A stretch of 64,000 nucleotides of DNA, taken from assembly GCA_964637875.1 (NCBI GenBank), contig CAZWXK010000003.1:32087-96086 (forward strand), given 5' to 3'. The first letter of the stretch is position 1. Each line of letters opens with the position of its first letter. Source of the stretch: UBA5972 sp964637875. GTDB lineage: Bacteria; Pseudomonadota; Alphaproteobacteria; Rhodobacterales; Rhodobacteraceae. A model generated the notes under the pieces. That model was not told the origin of the DNA. It was given only the letters and a program-made list of their open reading frames with translations, and ran no database searches. Of the stretch, positions 48,312 to 57,092 are shown one piece after another. Position numbers and translations under genes: made by a program.

Positions 48312-49655
48312 TTACCTGCTGCCGAGCACGGCCGAAACCGGTGCCAGCAGCACATTGGCCGGCTTCTGGCTGACGGCCCAGCTGAACAGCGCGGTGACGG
48401 TTTCGGGATAGGTATGACCGACAACGATGATGCGCCCCCGCCGGGTGGCCTCGAGCGCGGCCCGGTTCAGATAGCGCTTGATCACGATGCCAGATTCCCG
48501 CGCCCCGTCCAGCACCCGATAGACGCTGCCCACGGCAATGCCGGCCCGGCGCGCCCTGCCATAGGCGCTGTCGTCATTGCGGTCGCGGGTGATCAGGCCA
48601 TGGCCGCTCTGGCCAAGCAGGGGAATGATCCTGTCGCCCAACCCCCTGATGGCGTCGAACTGATGCGCCGCCCGCTCAAGCAGGGCGACCGATTCAGGCA
48701 GCGTGGCAAAGGTCTTTTCCAGGCTGCGCTGCGGCGTTTCGATACTGTCCGGGTCGGTCAGCTGCCCCGGCGCCAGCGCGACGATCTCGTACAGTTTTCC
48801 TCGGCGCAGGATCTTGGCCTTGGCAGTGGCGCCCACCCTGTCGGGGTCGAGCGCGAAACTGACCGGAAAGTCGAAGCTGCGCAAGACCTCGTTGGACAGC
48901 CCCTCGTCGCCCGCATCGATCAGGATGACGGCAAGCATGGGCAGGTGATCGGGGTTTGAAAATGGCGTGGCATTGCGGACCAGCGCCTTTTGCGGCCGGG
49001 CTGCCTTTCCGGCGGCCGCGCTCTTGCCGACCATGCCACTGCCCTCGCCCGGCGCAGCAGCCCCTGCGATGACCGCGGCCGACGTCCCCTGCGCGCCGAC
49101 ATCGCCCCCCTCCGGCGCGGGCGGCCTTGCGATTTCGGTCGTGGGGGGGCTGGGCGGCGGCGCGACCGGCGCAGGGCGCGTTATCGCCGGATTGTCGCCC
49201 GCGGGCGACCCTGCCAACCTTGGCGCAGTCCTTTGAGGCAGGGTCCTGCCGTCGCCATCCGCCCCCGCGCCAGCGCCCGTCGTGCCCAGCGCGATCCGGC
49301 TGCCCCCATCGGGCGCGACCCCCGGCAGGGTAATGCCCCCTGGCCCGGCGTCGGGGCGGGCGGCCGGGGTCGTATCGGCGATCGCAGGGGCGGCGCGCGC
49401 GGCCTCGGAAGCGCGCGCATCGGGGCGTGGCTGCTGTACCGGCTCCTTGCCGACCGCAGGCTCGCCGACGGGCAGCACCGGGTTGGTATCGGGGCGCACC
49501 GCGTTGAATCCCGAACCCGCCGGAGTAGAAAGGTCGGTCTGCGGGCGCTCGGCGGGATTGGGTGCCGGCAACGGCAGGATCAGGGATGCCGTCGCAGCCA
49601 CCGCCAGCGAAAGCAGTGCCCCCTTGATGAAACCCGCGCCAAAGCCGCCACTCAT
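48312..49655 (-). CDS. Divergent polysaccharide deacetylase-like protein (YibQ family)
   Basis: A 447-residue exported protein. An N-terminal hydrophobic segment (residues 11-30) anchors or exports it. Residues 30-225 are a low-complexity Pro/Ala/Gly linker. The C-terminal 220 residues are a divergent polysaccharide deacetylase domain (YibQ/PF04748 type: MLAVILIDAGDEG, FPVSFALDPD, RIIVVGHTYPETVTALFSW). The usual double Asp of the first motif reads Asp-Ala here, so enzymatic activity is doubtful. It probably acts in the periplasm on the envelope. It sits on the opposite strand between trpE and trpG and is divergent from trpG by 138 bases. Confidence 0.8.
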   Translation of the reverse strand: MSGGFGAGFIKGALLSLAVAATASLILPLPAPNPAERPQTDLSTPAGSGFNAVRPDTNPVLPVGEPAVGKEPVQQPRPDARASEAARAAPAIADTTPAARPDAGPGGITLPGVAPDGGSRIALGTTGAGAGADGDGRTLPQRTAPRLAGSPAGDNPAITRPAPVAPPPSPPTTEIARPPAPEGGDVGAQGTSAAVIAGAAAPGEGSGMVGKSAAAGKAARPQKALVRNATPFSNPDHLPMLAVILIDAGDEGLSNEVLRSFDFPVSFALDPDRVGATAKAKILRRGKLYEIVALAPGQLTDPDSIETPQRSLEKTFATLPESVALLERAAHQFDAIRGLGDRIIPLLGQSGHGLITRDRNDDSAYGRARRAGIAVGSVYRVLDGARESGIVIKRYLNRAALEATRRGRIIVVGHTYPETVTALFSWAVSQKPANVLLAPVSAVLGSR

Positions 49656-49793
49656 TTACGTGCCCCCGCCATCATAAGACATTATTCCTGCTGCCTGCTC
49701 TTGACCATCTCGCGTGGCTCCGGGCATTTATAGCGCGAAACAATCGGGCGATCACCTTGAAAATCCGCCCCTTATGACAAAGCCGGGCCTGAC

Positions 49794-50375
49794 ATGATCC
49801 TCCTGATCGACAACTATGACAGCTTTACCTGGAATCTGGTCCATTATCTGGGCGAGCTGGGCGCCGAAACACGGGTCGTGCGCAATGACGCGCTGAGCGT
49901 GGCCGAGGCGCTGGCGCTGGATCCCGATGCGATCCTGCTGTCGCCGGGGCCATGCGACCCCGATCGGGCGGGCATCTGCCTTGACCTTACCCTTGCCGCC
50001 GCCGAGGCCCGCATACCGCTCCTGGGCGTGTGCCTCGGGCATCAGACCATCGGCCAGGCCTTTGGCGGGCGGGTTGTGCGCCATGACCAGATCGTGCATG
50101 GCAAGACCGACAAGATCGAACATGACGGCAAGGGGGTGTTTGCCGGCCTGCCGACGCCGCTCAGGGCGACGCGCTATCACTCGCTGGTGGTGGGGCGCGA
50201 CGACCTGCCCGATTGCCTGACGGTCAGCGCCTGGCTGAATGATGGCACGATCATGGGGCTGCGTCATCGCGCGCGGCCCATTCACGGCGTGCAGTTCCAC
50301 CCCGAAAGCATTGCCTCGGAACATGGGCATGAGTTGTTGAAAAACTTTCTGGACGAGGTGAAAGAGCCCGCATGA
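49794..50375 (+). CDS. trpG: Anthranilate synthase component II (glutamine amidotransferase)
   Basis: A 193-residue class I glutamine amidotransferase that hands ammonia to TrpE. The triad is Cys80 (GVCLGHQTIGQ), His169 and Glu171 (VQFHPESIAS). It starts IDNYDSFTWNLVHYLG as usual for TrpG/PabA; it may serve both enzymes. It opens the trpG-trpD-trpC-moaC-moeA operon, each junction overlapping by ATGA. In the 138 bases upstream TTGACC (49701-49706) and TATAGC (49729-49734) are visible but 22 bases apart, so I do not claim a promoter. Confidence 0.95.
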   Translation: MILLIDNYDSFTWNLVHYLGELGAETRVVRNDALSVAEALALDPDAILLSPGPCDPDRAGICLDLTLAAAEARIPLLGVCLGHQTIGQAFGGRVVRHDQIVHGKTDKIEHDGKGVFAGLPTPLRATRYHSLVVGRDDLPDCLTVSAWLNDGTIMGLRHRARPIHGVQFHPESIASEHGHELLKNFLDEVKEPA

Positions 50376-51394
50376 GCGACGATCTGAGACCGCTGATCGG
50401 CCTTGCCGCCGACCGCCCCCTGACCCGGCCCGAAGCCGAGGATGCCTTTCGCATCATCATGGAGGGCGCCGCCACCCCCAGCCAGATCGGCGGGCTGCTG
50501 ATGGCGCTGCGCACCCGGGGCGAAACCGTCGATGAATACGCCGCCGCCGCCGCGGTGATGCGGGCGAAATGCAACGCGGTCAGGGCGCCCGAGGGGGCAA
50601 TCGACATCGTCGGCACCGGCGGCGACGGCAAGGGTACGCTGAACATTTCCACCGCCACGGCCTTTGTCGTGGCCGGCGCGGGCGTGGTGGTGGCCAAGCA
50701 TGGCAACCGCAACCTTTCGTCGAAATCGGGCGCGGCCGATGCGCTGACGGAAATGGGTGTCAACGTCATGGTCGGCGTTGATGTCGTGGAACGCGCCATC
50801 AACGAAATCGGCATCGGCTTCATGATGGCGCCGATGCATCACCCGGCGGTGCGCCATGTCATGCCCTCGCGCCAGGAGCTGGGCACGCGCACGATCTTCA
50901 ACATCCTCGGCCCGCTCACCAACCCGGCCGGGGTGAAACGTCAGCTGACCGGCGCCTTTTCGCGCGATGTCATCCGCCCCATGGCCGAAACCCTTGCCGC
51001 GCTGGGCAGCGAAAGGGCCTGGCTGGTGCATGGCAGCGACGGCACCGATGAAATCTCCATCGCAGGCCCGACATGGGTCGCCGCACTTGAGGGCGGCAAG
51101 GTCTCGACATCCGAGATCCACCCCGAGGATGCCGGCCTGCCGGTCCACCCCTTTGACGACATCATCGGCGGCAGCCCGGCGGAAAACGCCGCCGCCTTGC
51201 GCGCCCTGCTGGAAGGCATGAAATCGGCCTATCGCGATGCGGTGCTGCTGAACGCGGCGGCGGCGCTGGTGGTTGCCGAACGCGCCGACAACCTGAAACA
51301 GGGGGTCGAGATCGCCCGCGAAAGCATCGATTCCGGTGCCGCGCGGGCCAAGGTGGAATCGCTGGCCCGCCTGACGACGGACGCCGCGGGATGA
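50372..51394 (+). CDS. trpD: Anthranilate phosphoribosyltransferase
   Basis: A 340-residue enzyme that joins anthranilate and PRPP to phosphoribosyl-anthranilate. The PRPP site DIVGTGGDGKGTLNISTA, the KHGNRNLSSKSGAADALTEMG segment, and FMMAPMHHPAVRHVMPSRQELGTRTIFN are typical. Length normal. The start ATG overlaps the trpG stop by ATGA, and its own stop overlaps trpC the same way. Confidence 0.97.
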   Translation: MSDDLRPLIGLAADRPLTRPEAEDAFRIIMEGAATPSQIGGLLMALRTRGETVDEYAAAAAVMRAKCNAVRAPEGAIDIVGTGGDGKGTLNISTATAFVVAGAGVVVAKHGNRNLSSKSGAADALTEMGVNVMVGVDVVERAINEIGIGFMMAPMHHPAVRHVMPSRQELGTRTIFNILGPLTNPAGVKRQLTGAFSRDVIRPMAETLAALGSERAWLVHGSDGTDEISIAGPTWVAALEGGKVSTSEIHPEDAGLPVHPFDDIIGGSPAENAAALRALLEGMKSAYRDAVLLNAAAALVVAERADNLKQGVEIARESIDSGAARAKVESLARLTTDAAG

Positions 51395-52203
51395 GCGACA
51401 TTCTCGAACGCATAAAGGCCTACAAGCTGGACGAGGTCGCCGCCCGCAAATCGACCCGCCCCCTGGCCGAGGTCGAATCCGCCGCCCGCGCCGCACCCGC
51501 CCCGCGGGGGTTTTACAACACCCTGCGCGCGGCCAGCAAAACCGGCTATGGCCTGATCGCCGAGATCAAGAAGGCCAGCCCGTCAAAGGGGCTGATCCGC
51601 GCCGATTTCGACCCGCCCGCGCTGGCGCGCGCCTATCAGGCGGGCGGCGCGACCTGCCTGAGCGTGCTGACCGATACGCCCAGCTTTCAGGGCGCCGACG
51701 AATACCTGATCGCCGCGCGCAAGGCCGCCGCGCTGCCGGTGCTGCGCAAGGATTTTCTTTATGATCCCTATCAGGTGGCCGAGGCCCGCGCCCTTGGTGC
51801 CGACTGCATCCTTGTCATCATGGCCTCGGTCACGGACGCTCAGGCGCAAGAGCTGGAGGCTGCGGCCTTTGAATGGGGCATGGACGTTCTGGTCGAGGTC
51901 CACGATGCGCAGGAACTGGAGCGCGCGCTGAATCTGCGCTCGCCCATGATCGGGATAAACAACCGCAATCTCAAGACCTTCGAGGTCACTCTTGAAACCA
52001 CGCGCGAATTGGCCAGGCAGGTGCCCGCCGATCGCATGATCATTGCCGAATCCGGCCTGTTCACGCCCGCCGATCTGGCCGATCTGGCGGATCACGGCGC
52101 GCGCTGCTTTCTGATCGGCGAAAGCCTGATGCGCCAGGCGGATGTCGCTGCGGCAACGCGCGCCCTGCTGGCCAACCCCACCCCGCGAAAGGAAATGCCA
52201 TGA
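51391..52203 (+). CDS. trpC: Indole-3-glycerol phosphate synthase
   Basis: A 270-residue TIM-barrel enzyme that closes the indole ring. It has LIAEIKKASPSKGLIRADFD with the catalytic lysine, LSVLTDTPSFQG, VLRKDFLYDPYQV, IGINNRNLKTFEV and IIAESGLFTPADLADLADHG. It is the single-function form, not fused to TrpF. ATGA overlaps join it to trpD before and moaC after. Tryptophan made here could also be the substrate of the tryptophanase at 11953. Confidence 0.97.
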   Translation: MSDILERIKAYKLDEVAARKSTRPLAEVESAARAAPAPRGFYNTLRAASKTGYGLIAEIKKASPSKGLIRADFDPPALARAYQAGGATCLSVLTDTPSFQGADEYLIAARKAAALPVLRKDFLYDPYQVAEARALGADCILVIMASVTDAQAQELEAAAFEWGMDVLVEVHDAQELERALNLRSPMIGINNRNLKTFEVTLETTRELARQVPADRMIIAESGLFTPADLADLADHGARCFLIGESLMRQADVAAATRALLANPTPRKEMP

Positions 52204-52676
52204 CCGGACTGACCCATTTCGACCACAAGGGTGACGCGCATATGGTCGATGTCTCGGCCAAGCCGGTGACCGACCGCATCGCCACCGCAAGGGGCCGCGT
52301 CGTCATGGCGGCCGAAACCCTGGCCATCGTGCAGCAGGGAACCGCGAAAAAGGGCGACGTGCTGGGGGTTGCCCGTCTGGCCGGCATCATGGGGGCCAAG
52401 CGCACATCCGACCTGATCCCTCTGTGCCATCCGCTGCCCATCACCCGGGTGGCGTTGGATCTGGAGGTTGATCCCGACAGCAGCAGCGTTGTGATCACAG
52501 CAACGGTCAAGACATCCGGCCAGACCGGGGTCGAGATGGAGGCCCTGAGCGCCGTCAGCATCGCCGCGCTGACGGTTTACGACATGCTCAAGGCCGTGGA
52601 TCGCGCCATGCGCATCACGGATATTCGCGTGACACTGAAAGACGGCGGAAAATCAGGACGATACGAGGCACAATGA
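52200..52676 (+). CDS. moaC: Cyclic pyranopterin monophosphate synthase
   Basis: A 158-residue enzyme that acts with MoaA in the first step of molybdenum cofactor synthesis. Conserved MVDVSAKPVTDRIATARGRV at the N-terminus, LIPLCHPLPI with the catalytic His, TSGQTGVEMEALSAVSIAALTVYDM, and KAVDRAMRITDIRVTLKDGGKSG are all intact. ATGA overlaps join it to trpC and moeA. Its product is needed by the molybdoenzymes SoeA and NasA in this window. Confidence 0.97.
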   Translation: MTGLTHFDHKGDAHMVDVSAKPVTDRIATARGRVVMAAETLAIVQQGTAKKGDVLGVARLAGIMGAKRTSDLIPLCHPLPITRVALDLEVDPDSSSVVITATVKTSGQTGVEMEALSAVSIAALTVYDMLKAVDRAMRITDIRVTLKDGGKSGRYEAQ

Positions 52677-53860
52677 TGATCAGCGTTCAAGAGTCCCTTG
52701 AAAAGATCCTGTCGCTGCTGACACCGCTCGAACATGAAGTCGTGCCGCTGCGCAAGGCCGCCGGCCGCGTGCTGGCCCGTGCGGTCGCCGCGCGGCGCAC
52801 GCAACCGCCCTTTGCCGCCTCGTCCATGGACGGATACGCCATGCGCGGCGCCGAGGTCGCCCCCGGCGCGCGCTTTACGGTGATCGGGGAATCCGCTGCC
52901 GGCGCGCGTTTCGACGGCCAGGTCGGCCCCGGCCAATGCGTGCGGATATTCACCGGCGCGCCCGTGCCCACAGGCGCCGACCGCGTGGTGATGCAGGAGG
53001 ATGTCACGCGCAACAATGATGTGATCACAATTTCCGACAACGTCTCGGCCGGCCCCTTCATCAGGCCCGCGGGCGATGATTTTTCCGCGGGCACCGAAAT
53101 CGCCCCGCCGCGCCGCCTGAGCACGGCCGATATCGCGCTGCTGGCGGCCATGAACATTTCCGAGGTGCCGGTCTGTCGCCGCCCCATTGTCGCGCTGGTC
53201 GCCACGGGGGACGAACTGGTCATGCCGGGCGAGGAACCGGGGCCCGACCAGATCGTTTCCTCGAACAATTTCGGCCTTGCCGCGCTGATCGAATCCCACG
53301 GGGGCGAGGCCCGGATGCTGCCGATCGCGCGCGACAACGCGCAATCCCTGAAACAGGTGTTCCGGCTGTGCGAAGGGGCGGATCTGATCCTGACACTGGG
53401 CGGGGCCTCGGTCGGCGACCATGACATCGTGCAGGACGTGGCCCGTGAAATGGGGCTGGAAACCGCGTTCTACAAGGTCGCGATGCGGCCGGGCAAGCCG
53501 CTCATGGCCGGGCGCATGAACGGCACCCCGATGATCGGCCTGCCGGGAAATCCCGTATCATCAATGGTTTGCGGGCATGTCTTTGTCATCCCCGCCCTGC
53601 GCCACATGCAGGGTCTGCCGGGCAAGGCACGCAGCCGGCTGCACATGCCTCTGGCCACCGACCTGTCGGCCAACGGGCCACGCGAACATTACATGCGCGC
53701 GCGCATTGTCAGGCGCGACGGCGCGCTGGTCGTCGAGGCCCATCCCCGCCAGGACAGCGCGCTGCTGTCGGTGCTAGCCGCCTCGGATGCGCTGATCGTG
53801 CGCCCGCCCCATGACGGTGCGCGCAGCGCCGGCGAGATGGTCGACGTCATCCACCTGTAG
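52673..53860 (+). CDS. moeA: Molybdopterin molybdenumtransferase
   Basis: A 395-residue enzyme that inserts molybdenum into adenylyl-molybdopterin. Typical blocks are PPFAASSMDGYAMRG, RIFTGAPVPTGADRVVMQED, FIRPAGDDFSAG, VALVATGDELVMPG, ILTLGGASVGDHD and PLMAGRMNGTPMIGLPGNPVSSMVC. Two ATG codons (52673 and 52676) are possible; the first gives the usual overlap with moaC. It ends the trp-mo operon, 6 bases before a hairpin and 34 before the lexA promoter. Confidence 0.96.
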   Translation: MMISVQESLEKILSLLTPLEHEVVPLRKAAGRVLARAVAARRTQPPFAASSMDGYAMRGAEVAPGARFTVIGESAAGARFDGQVGPGQCVRIFTGAPVPTGADRVVMQEDVTRNNDVITISDNVSAGPFIRPAGDDFSAGTEIAPPRRLSTADIALLAAMNISEVPVCRRPIVALVATGDELVMPGEEPGPDQIVSSNNFGLAALIESHGGEARMLPIARDNAQSLKQVFRLCEGADLILTLGGASVGDHDIVQDVAREMGLETAFYKVAMRPGKPLMAGRMNGTPMIGLPGNPVSSMVCGHVFVIPALRHMQGLPGKARSRLHMPLATDLSANGPREHYMRARIVRRDGALVVEAHPRQDSALLSVLAASDALIVRPPHDGARSAGEMVDVIHL

Positions 53861-53865
53861 GCGAT

Positions 53866-53888
53866 ATCGTGGTCGGGAACACCACGAT
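53866..53888. terminator. 8-bp hairpin between moeA and the lexA promoter
   Basis: ATCGTGGT-CGGGAAC-ACCACGAT is a perfect 8-bp inverted repeat starting 6 bases after the moeA stop. No T-run follows, so it may be a weak terminator, an RNA 3'-end stabiliser or an operator next to the lexA -35. Confidence 0.4.
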
Positions 53889-53893
53889 GAACG

Positions 53894-53922
53894 TTGACAC
53901 AAAACAGGAACGATCATAGAAC
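53894..53922 (+). promoter_or_regulatory. lexA promoter
   Basis: A consensus TTGACA (53894-53899) is followed after 17 bases by TAGAAC (53917-53922). The LexA box overlaps the spacer and the whole -10, so bound LexA would block the polymerase. The leader is about 110 bases. Confidence 0.65.
53908..53922 (-). promoter_or_regulatory. LexA box (SOS operator)
   Basis: GAAC-GATCATA-GAAC, read on the other strand as GTTC-N7-GTTC, the direct-repeat LexA site of alphaproteobacteria. It lies 117-131 bases before lexA and supports autoregulation. Confidence 0.85.
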
Positions 53923-54038
53923 TTAACATGAATCGATTTCGGCACGGCCCCGTCCCCTCGGCATGGCCCGCCTTTCAGCCGGAGACGCAGGAACACCGCC
54001 CGTCAGGTGCGGAAGATCGAGCGCAACAGGAGGCATTC

Positions 54039-54806
54039 ATGTTAACACGCAAGCAGCTGGATTTGCTGAACCTCATCAACAGGCGGATACAACGCGACGG
54101 CGTCCCCCCCTCGTTCGACGAAATGAAGGATGCGCTGGGGCTGCGCTCGAAATCCGGCATCCACCGCCTGATTACCGCGCTCGAGGAACGGGGTTTCATC
54201 CGGCGCCTGGCCCACAAGGCCCGCGCAATCGAGATCGTCAAACTCCCCGATGCGCTGGAACGCGACAATGTCGATCCCGGCCTGTCGGGCGGCTTTACGC
54301 CCACACTGGTCGCCGACAGCCCCGCGCGGCGTGGACGCGACGCGCCCCGGGCCGATTCCGCGGGCGCGTATGGAGGTGTTTCCAATGAGGCCAGGGGCGA
54401 GGTTCCCGTCGGTCGGCGCAACGCGCTCGACCTGCCGGTGATGGGGCGCATCGCCGCCGGCACCCCGATCGAGGCGATCAGTCACAAGACCGACTCGTTG
54501 TCGGTGCCCGCCGCGATGTTGGGGGGCAAGGGCCTGCATTATGCGCTCGAGGTCAAGGGCGATTCGATGATCGGTGCCGGCATCAATGACGGCGACATCG
54601 TTGTCATCCGCGAACAGGAGGATGCGGATAACGGCGATATCGTGGTCGCCCTCATCGAGGGTCAGGAGGCAACCCTCAAAAGGCTGCGCAAGCATGGGCG
54701 ATCGATCGCGCTCGAGGCTGCAAATCCCGCCTATGAGACCCGCGTCTATCGTGACGATCAGGTGCGCGTGCAGGGCCGCCTTGTCGGGTTGATCCGCACC
54801 TACTGA
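54039..54806 (+). CDS. lexA: SOS repressor LexA
   Basis: A 255-residue repressor that cuts itself when RecA is activated by DNA damage. The winged helix-turn-helix is at residues 1-65 (QRDGVPPSFDEMKDALGLRSKSGIHRLI). A long linker of about 60 residues follows, then the S24 protease domain with cleavage site Ala140-Gly141 (IAAGTPIEA), Ser176 (GDSMIGAGI) and Lys214 (TLKRLR). The linker is longer than in E. coli LexA, as usual for Rhodobacterales. The ATG at 54039 has AGGAGG 6 bases upstream; the frame above it is leader. Its end overlaps comEC by 7 bases on the other strand. Confidence 0.97.
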   Translation: MLTRKQLDLLNLINRRIQRDGVPPSFDEMKDALGLRSKSGIHRLITALEERGFIRRLAHKARAIEIVKLPDALERDNVDPGLSGGFTPTLVADSPARRGRDAPRADSAGAYGGVSNEARGEVPVGRRNALDLPVMGRIAAGTPIEAISHKTDSLSVPAAMLGGKGLHYALEVKGDSMIGAGINDGDIVVIREQEDADNGDIVVALIEGQEATLKRLRKHGRSIALEAANPAYETRVYRDDQVRVQGRLVGLIRTY

Positions 54807-57013
54807 GCAACCCTTGCCGGGCCATCGGCAAGGGCCGGTTTCATTTCGCGCGCCGGCGCCCGGCCATGGCCGGGCAACGCGGGCTGGCTCCAGGGACGCC
54901 TGCCGGTTTCATCGCTGACGGTGACGATCCCGAATCCGCGCGCGCGCAGATCGACCGAGACCGCCCCCGCCCGGATCAGCATGGGCCGGTCGATGACGCG
55001 ACAGGCCCGGCGGGGCAGCCCCGCCGGCCAGGCCATGCGCGGCAGGATCACCAGGATGCCCGCGGCACATGATGCGGAAATCGCGGCGGGCGACATGCCC
55101 TTGCCCGTCACCAGCACCACCCGTGTCCCCGCAGGCAAGGGCGCGCGCGGGCTGCGTGACAACACCGCCAGCCACGGCGGCGGGGGGCGTGCGGCTGCCT
55201 CGCGCTGGGTCGCGGCATCGCCGTCGCGTTCGAGCCAGACCCTGGCGGCGAAACCCGCACCGCGGGCGCGACTCAGCCAGCGGCCCTGTCCTGTCATGGC
55301 CCCGACAAGGCCACCATCGCGCGCGATCAGAAGATCGGGGCGCGCCACCTGCCCCCATGCCAGCAACCCCGCCACCAGCGGGATCGCCCCGATCAGCCGC
55401 ACCCGCCCCCGCAACAGCACCAGCATCAGCCCGCCCGCGATGATTGCGGCCAGCACCGGCCAGGGTGCGGCGGGCACGGGGTGGACTGCGCCCCTCCATG
55501 ACGAAACCTCTCGGGCAACCGTCAGGATCCAGTCGATACCCGCCCCCATCAACGACCAGAAAGGCTGGCTTGCGCCGCTCGCGGGGGCCAGGATTTCGCC
55601 CAGAATGGCCAGCACGCCCGCCGGCATGACCAGCAGCCCCATGACCGGCACGGTGGCCAGGTTGGCCAGCAGCCCATAGGCCACGAGGCGGTGGAACTGC
55701 CAGGCGGCAAGAGGTGCGGTGGCCAGTCCCGCCGTCGCCGATGACAGCGCCAGCGCCCCCAGCCAGCGCAGGGGCCGGGAAAGGCGCCCCTTCCCGTGCA
55801 GCAACCCGTCGATGGCCGCAGGCGCGCCATTGCCCCGCAGGTTGCGCAGCGCCTCGAACACCGCGATCAGGGCGGCCGTCGCGGCAAACGACATCTGAAA
55901 GCCCGCCTCGACCAGGCTTTCGGGCCGCCACAGCAGTACCAGCACCGCCGCCAGCGCCACCGCGCGCAGCGAAAATGCGCGCCGGTCCAGCAGCAACGCC
56001 ACCAGCATCACCGCCAGCATCACGAATGCACGCTGGGTCGCGATACTGGCCCCCGAAAGAATCATGTAGCCAAGGCCCGCCGCCAGCGCGGCCACGGCCG
56101 CAATCCGTTTCACGGGCAGGCGCAGCGCAAGCCATGGCACCAGCGCCAGCCCATAGCGCAGTGCCGCCAGCACGAATCCCGCCAGCAACCCCATGTGCAG
56201 CCCCGATATCGCCAGCAGATGGGCCAGGTTGGAATTGCGCAGATCGCCGAGCAGGCCGGGGTCGATGGCGGTGCGATCGCCGGTCAGGATGGCGCTGGCA
56301 AAGGCGCCGGCCTGCCCCTTGATCCTGGCCCTGATGGCGCGCGCAAGGCGCATTCTGAACGCCGCAAGACGCAGCGCCACGCCATCCTGCCGCGGCGGCG
56401 CATATTCCAGCGCCGGACCCCGGGCATAACCGACCGCGCCAAGACGGCGGAACCAGGCATGACGCCGAAAATCGAATGCGCCGGGCGCGACAGGCCCCGC
56501 CGGAGGGACCAGCGTGGCCGTCACCATCACCCTTGCCCCGGGCACGGGATCCAGCCGCAGCTGTCGGGCGCGCAGGCTGACCCGCACCCGCGCCGGCGTC
56601 GATGCGGGTGCCACCCGCGGCAGCACCACGCGATCCAGGGTCAGCCGCAGCTGCCCGCGGGACGAGCGATCGACCATTGTCACGCGCCCCTGAACCGGAC
56701 CGGTCAGGCGCGGCTTTCCCGCCATCTCCAGCACCGGCGCGCCGACGCGATGGGCCGACCAGGCGATGTCCAGCAGCCCGACCCCCACCAGGGCCGGCAG
56801 CAGCAGGACTGCCCGTGGCCAGCCGCGCGTGGCCCGCGCGGCCACGAGGCAGGCCGTGACACCCCCGGCAATGGCTGCCAGAACAGGGGGCGCGGGCGCG
56901 TCGGGCAGCAGGAACCACAGGGCAATCCCGATACCCAGCCAGACCGGCATCCACAACAGCAGGGTGCCGCGCTGGGCCTCGATCATCGCCAGCAATTGCC
57001 CGGTCGCGCGCAA
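54800..57013 (-). CDS. comEC: ComEC/Rec2-family DNA uptake channel
   Basis: A 737-residue polytopic membrane protein of the competence family, thought to carry single-stranded DNA across the inner membrane. It has two N-terminal membrane segments, a periplasmic OB-like DUF4131 region (GRVTMVDRSSRGQLRLTLD), and the Competence domain with NSNLAHLLAISGLHMGLLAGF and GFQMSFAATAALIAV. The C-terminal metallo-beta-lactamase-like region is short and lacks an HxHxDH motif, so it is probably inactive. The frame starts with TTG at 57013; an ATG at 56986 is an alternative that would shorten it by 9 residues. It converges on lexA and is divergent from gltX. Confidence 0.9.
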   Translation of the reverse strand: MRATGQLLAMIEAQRGTLLLWMPVWLGIGIALWFLLPDAPAPPVLAAIAGGVTACLVAARATRGWPRAVLLLPALVGVGLLDIAWSAHRVGAPVLEMAGKPRLTGPVQGRVTMVDRSSRGQLRLTLDRVVLPRVAPASTPARVRVSLRARQLRLDPVPGARVMVTATLVPPAGPVAPGAFDFRRHAWFRRLGAVGYARGPALEYAPPRQDGVALRLAAFRMRLARAIRARIKGQAGAFASAILTGDRTAIDPGLLGDLRNSNLAHLLAISGLHMGLLAGFVLAALRYGLALVPWLALRLPVKRIAAVAALAAGLGYMILSGASIATQRAFVMLAVMLVALLLDRRAFSLRAVALAAVLVLLWRPESLVEAGFQMSFAATAALIAVFEALRNLRGNGAPAAIDGLLHGKGRLSRPLRWLGALALSSATAGLATAPLAAWQFHRLVAYGLLANLATVPVMGLLVMPAGVLAILGEILAPASGASQPFWSLMGAGIDWILTVAREVSSWRGAVHPVPAAPWPVLAAIIAGGLMLVLLRGRVRLIGAIPLVAGLLAWGQVARPDLLIARDGGLVGAMTGQGRWLSRARGAGFAARVWLERDGDAATQREAAARPPPPWLAVLSRSPRAPLPAGTRVVLVTGKGMSPAAISASCAAGILVILPRMAWPAGLPRRACRVIDRPMLIRAGAVSVDLRARGFGIVTVSDETGRRPWSQPALPGHGRAPAREMKPALADGPARVAQ
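54811..54834. terminator. Hairpin after lexA, inside the 3' end of comEC
   Basis: CCCTTGCC-GGGCCATC-GGCAAGGG, a perfect 8-bp stem starting 5 bases after the lexA stop and lying within the last comEC codons on the other strand. CCGGTTTCATTT follows, a poor T-run. Confidence 0.5.
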
Positions 57014-57092
57014 GCCTTGCCCCTGCCCCCCTTTTCCGCCTAAAGACGGGGCAGTCTTGCCCGTATCTGGTTATCCGAAGGTTAACAACGCC

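Noticed and set aside
53877..53892. A second LexA box next to lexA (GAAC-N8-GAAC)
   Set aside because: The spacer is 8 instead of 7 bases, which the alphaproteobacterial LexA consensus does not allow; it overlaps the moeA hairpin.
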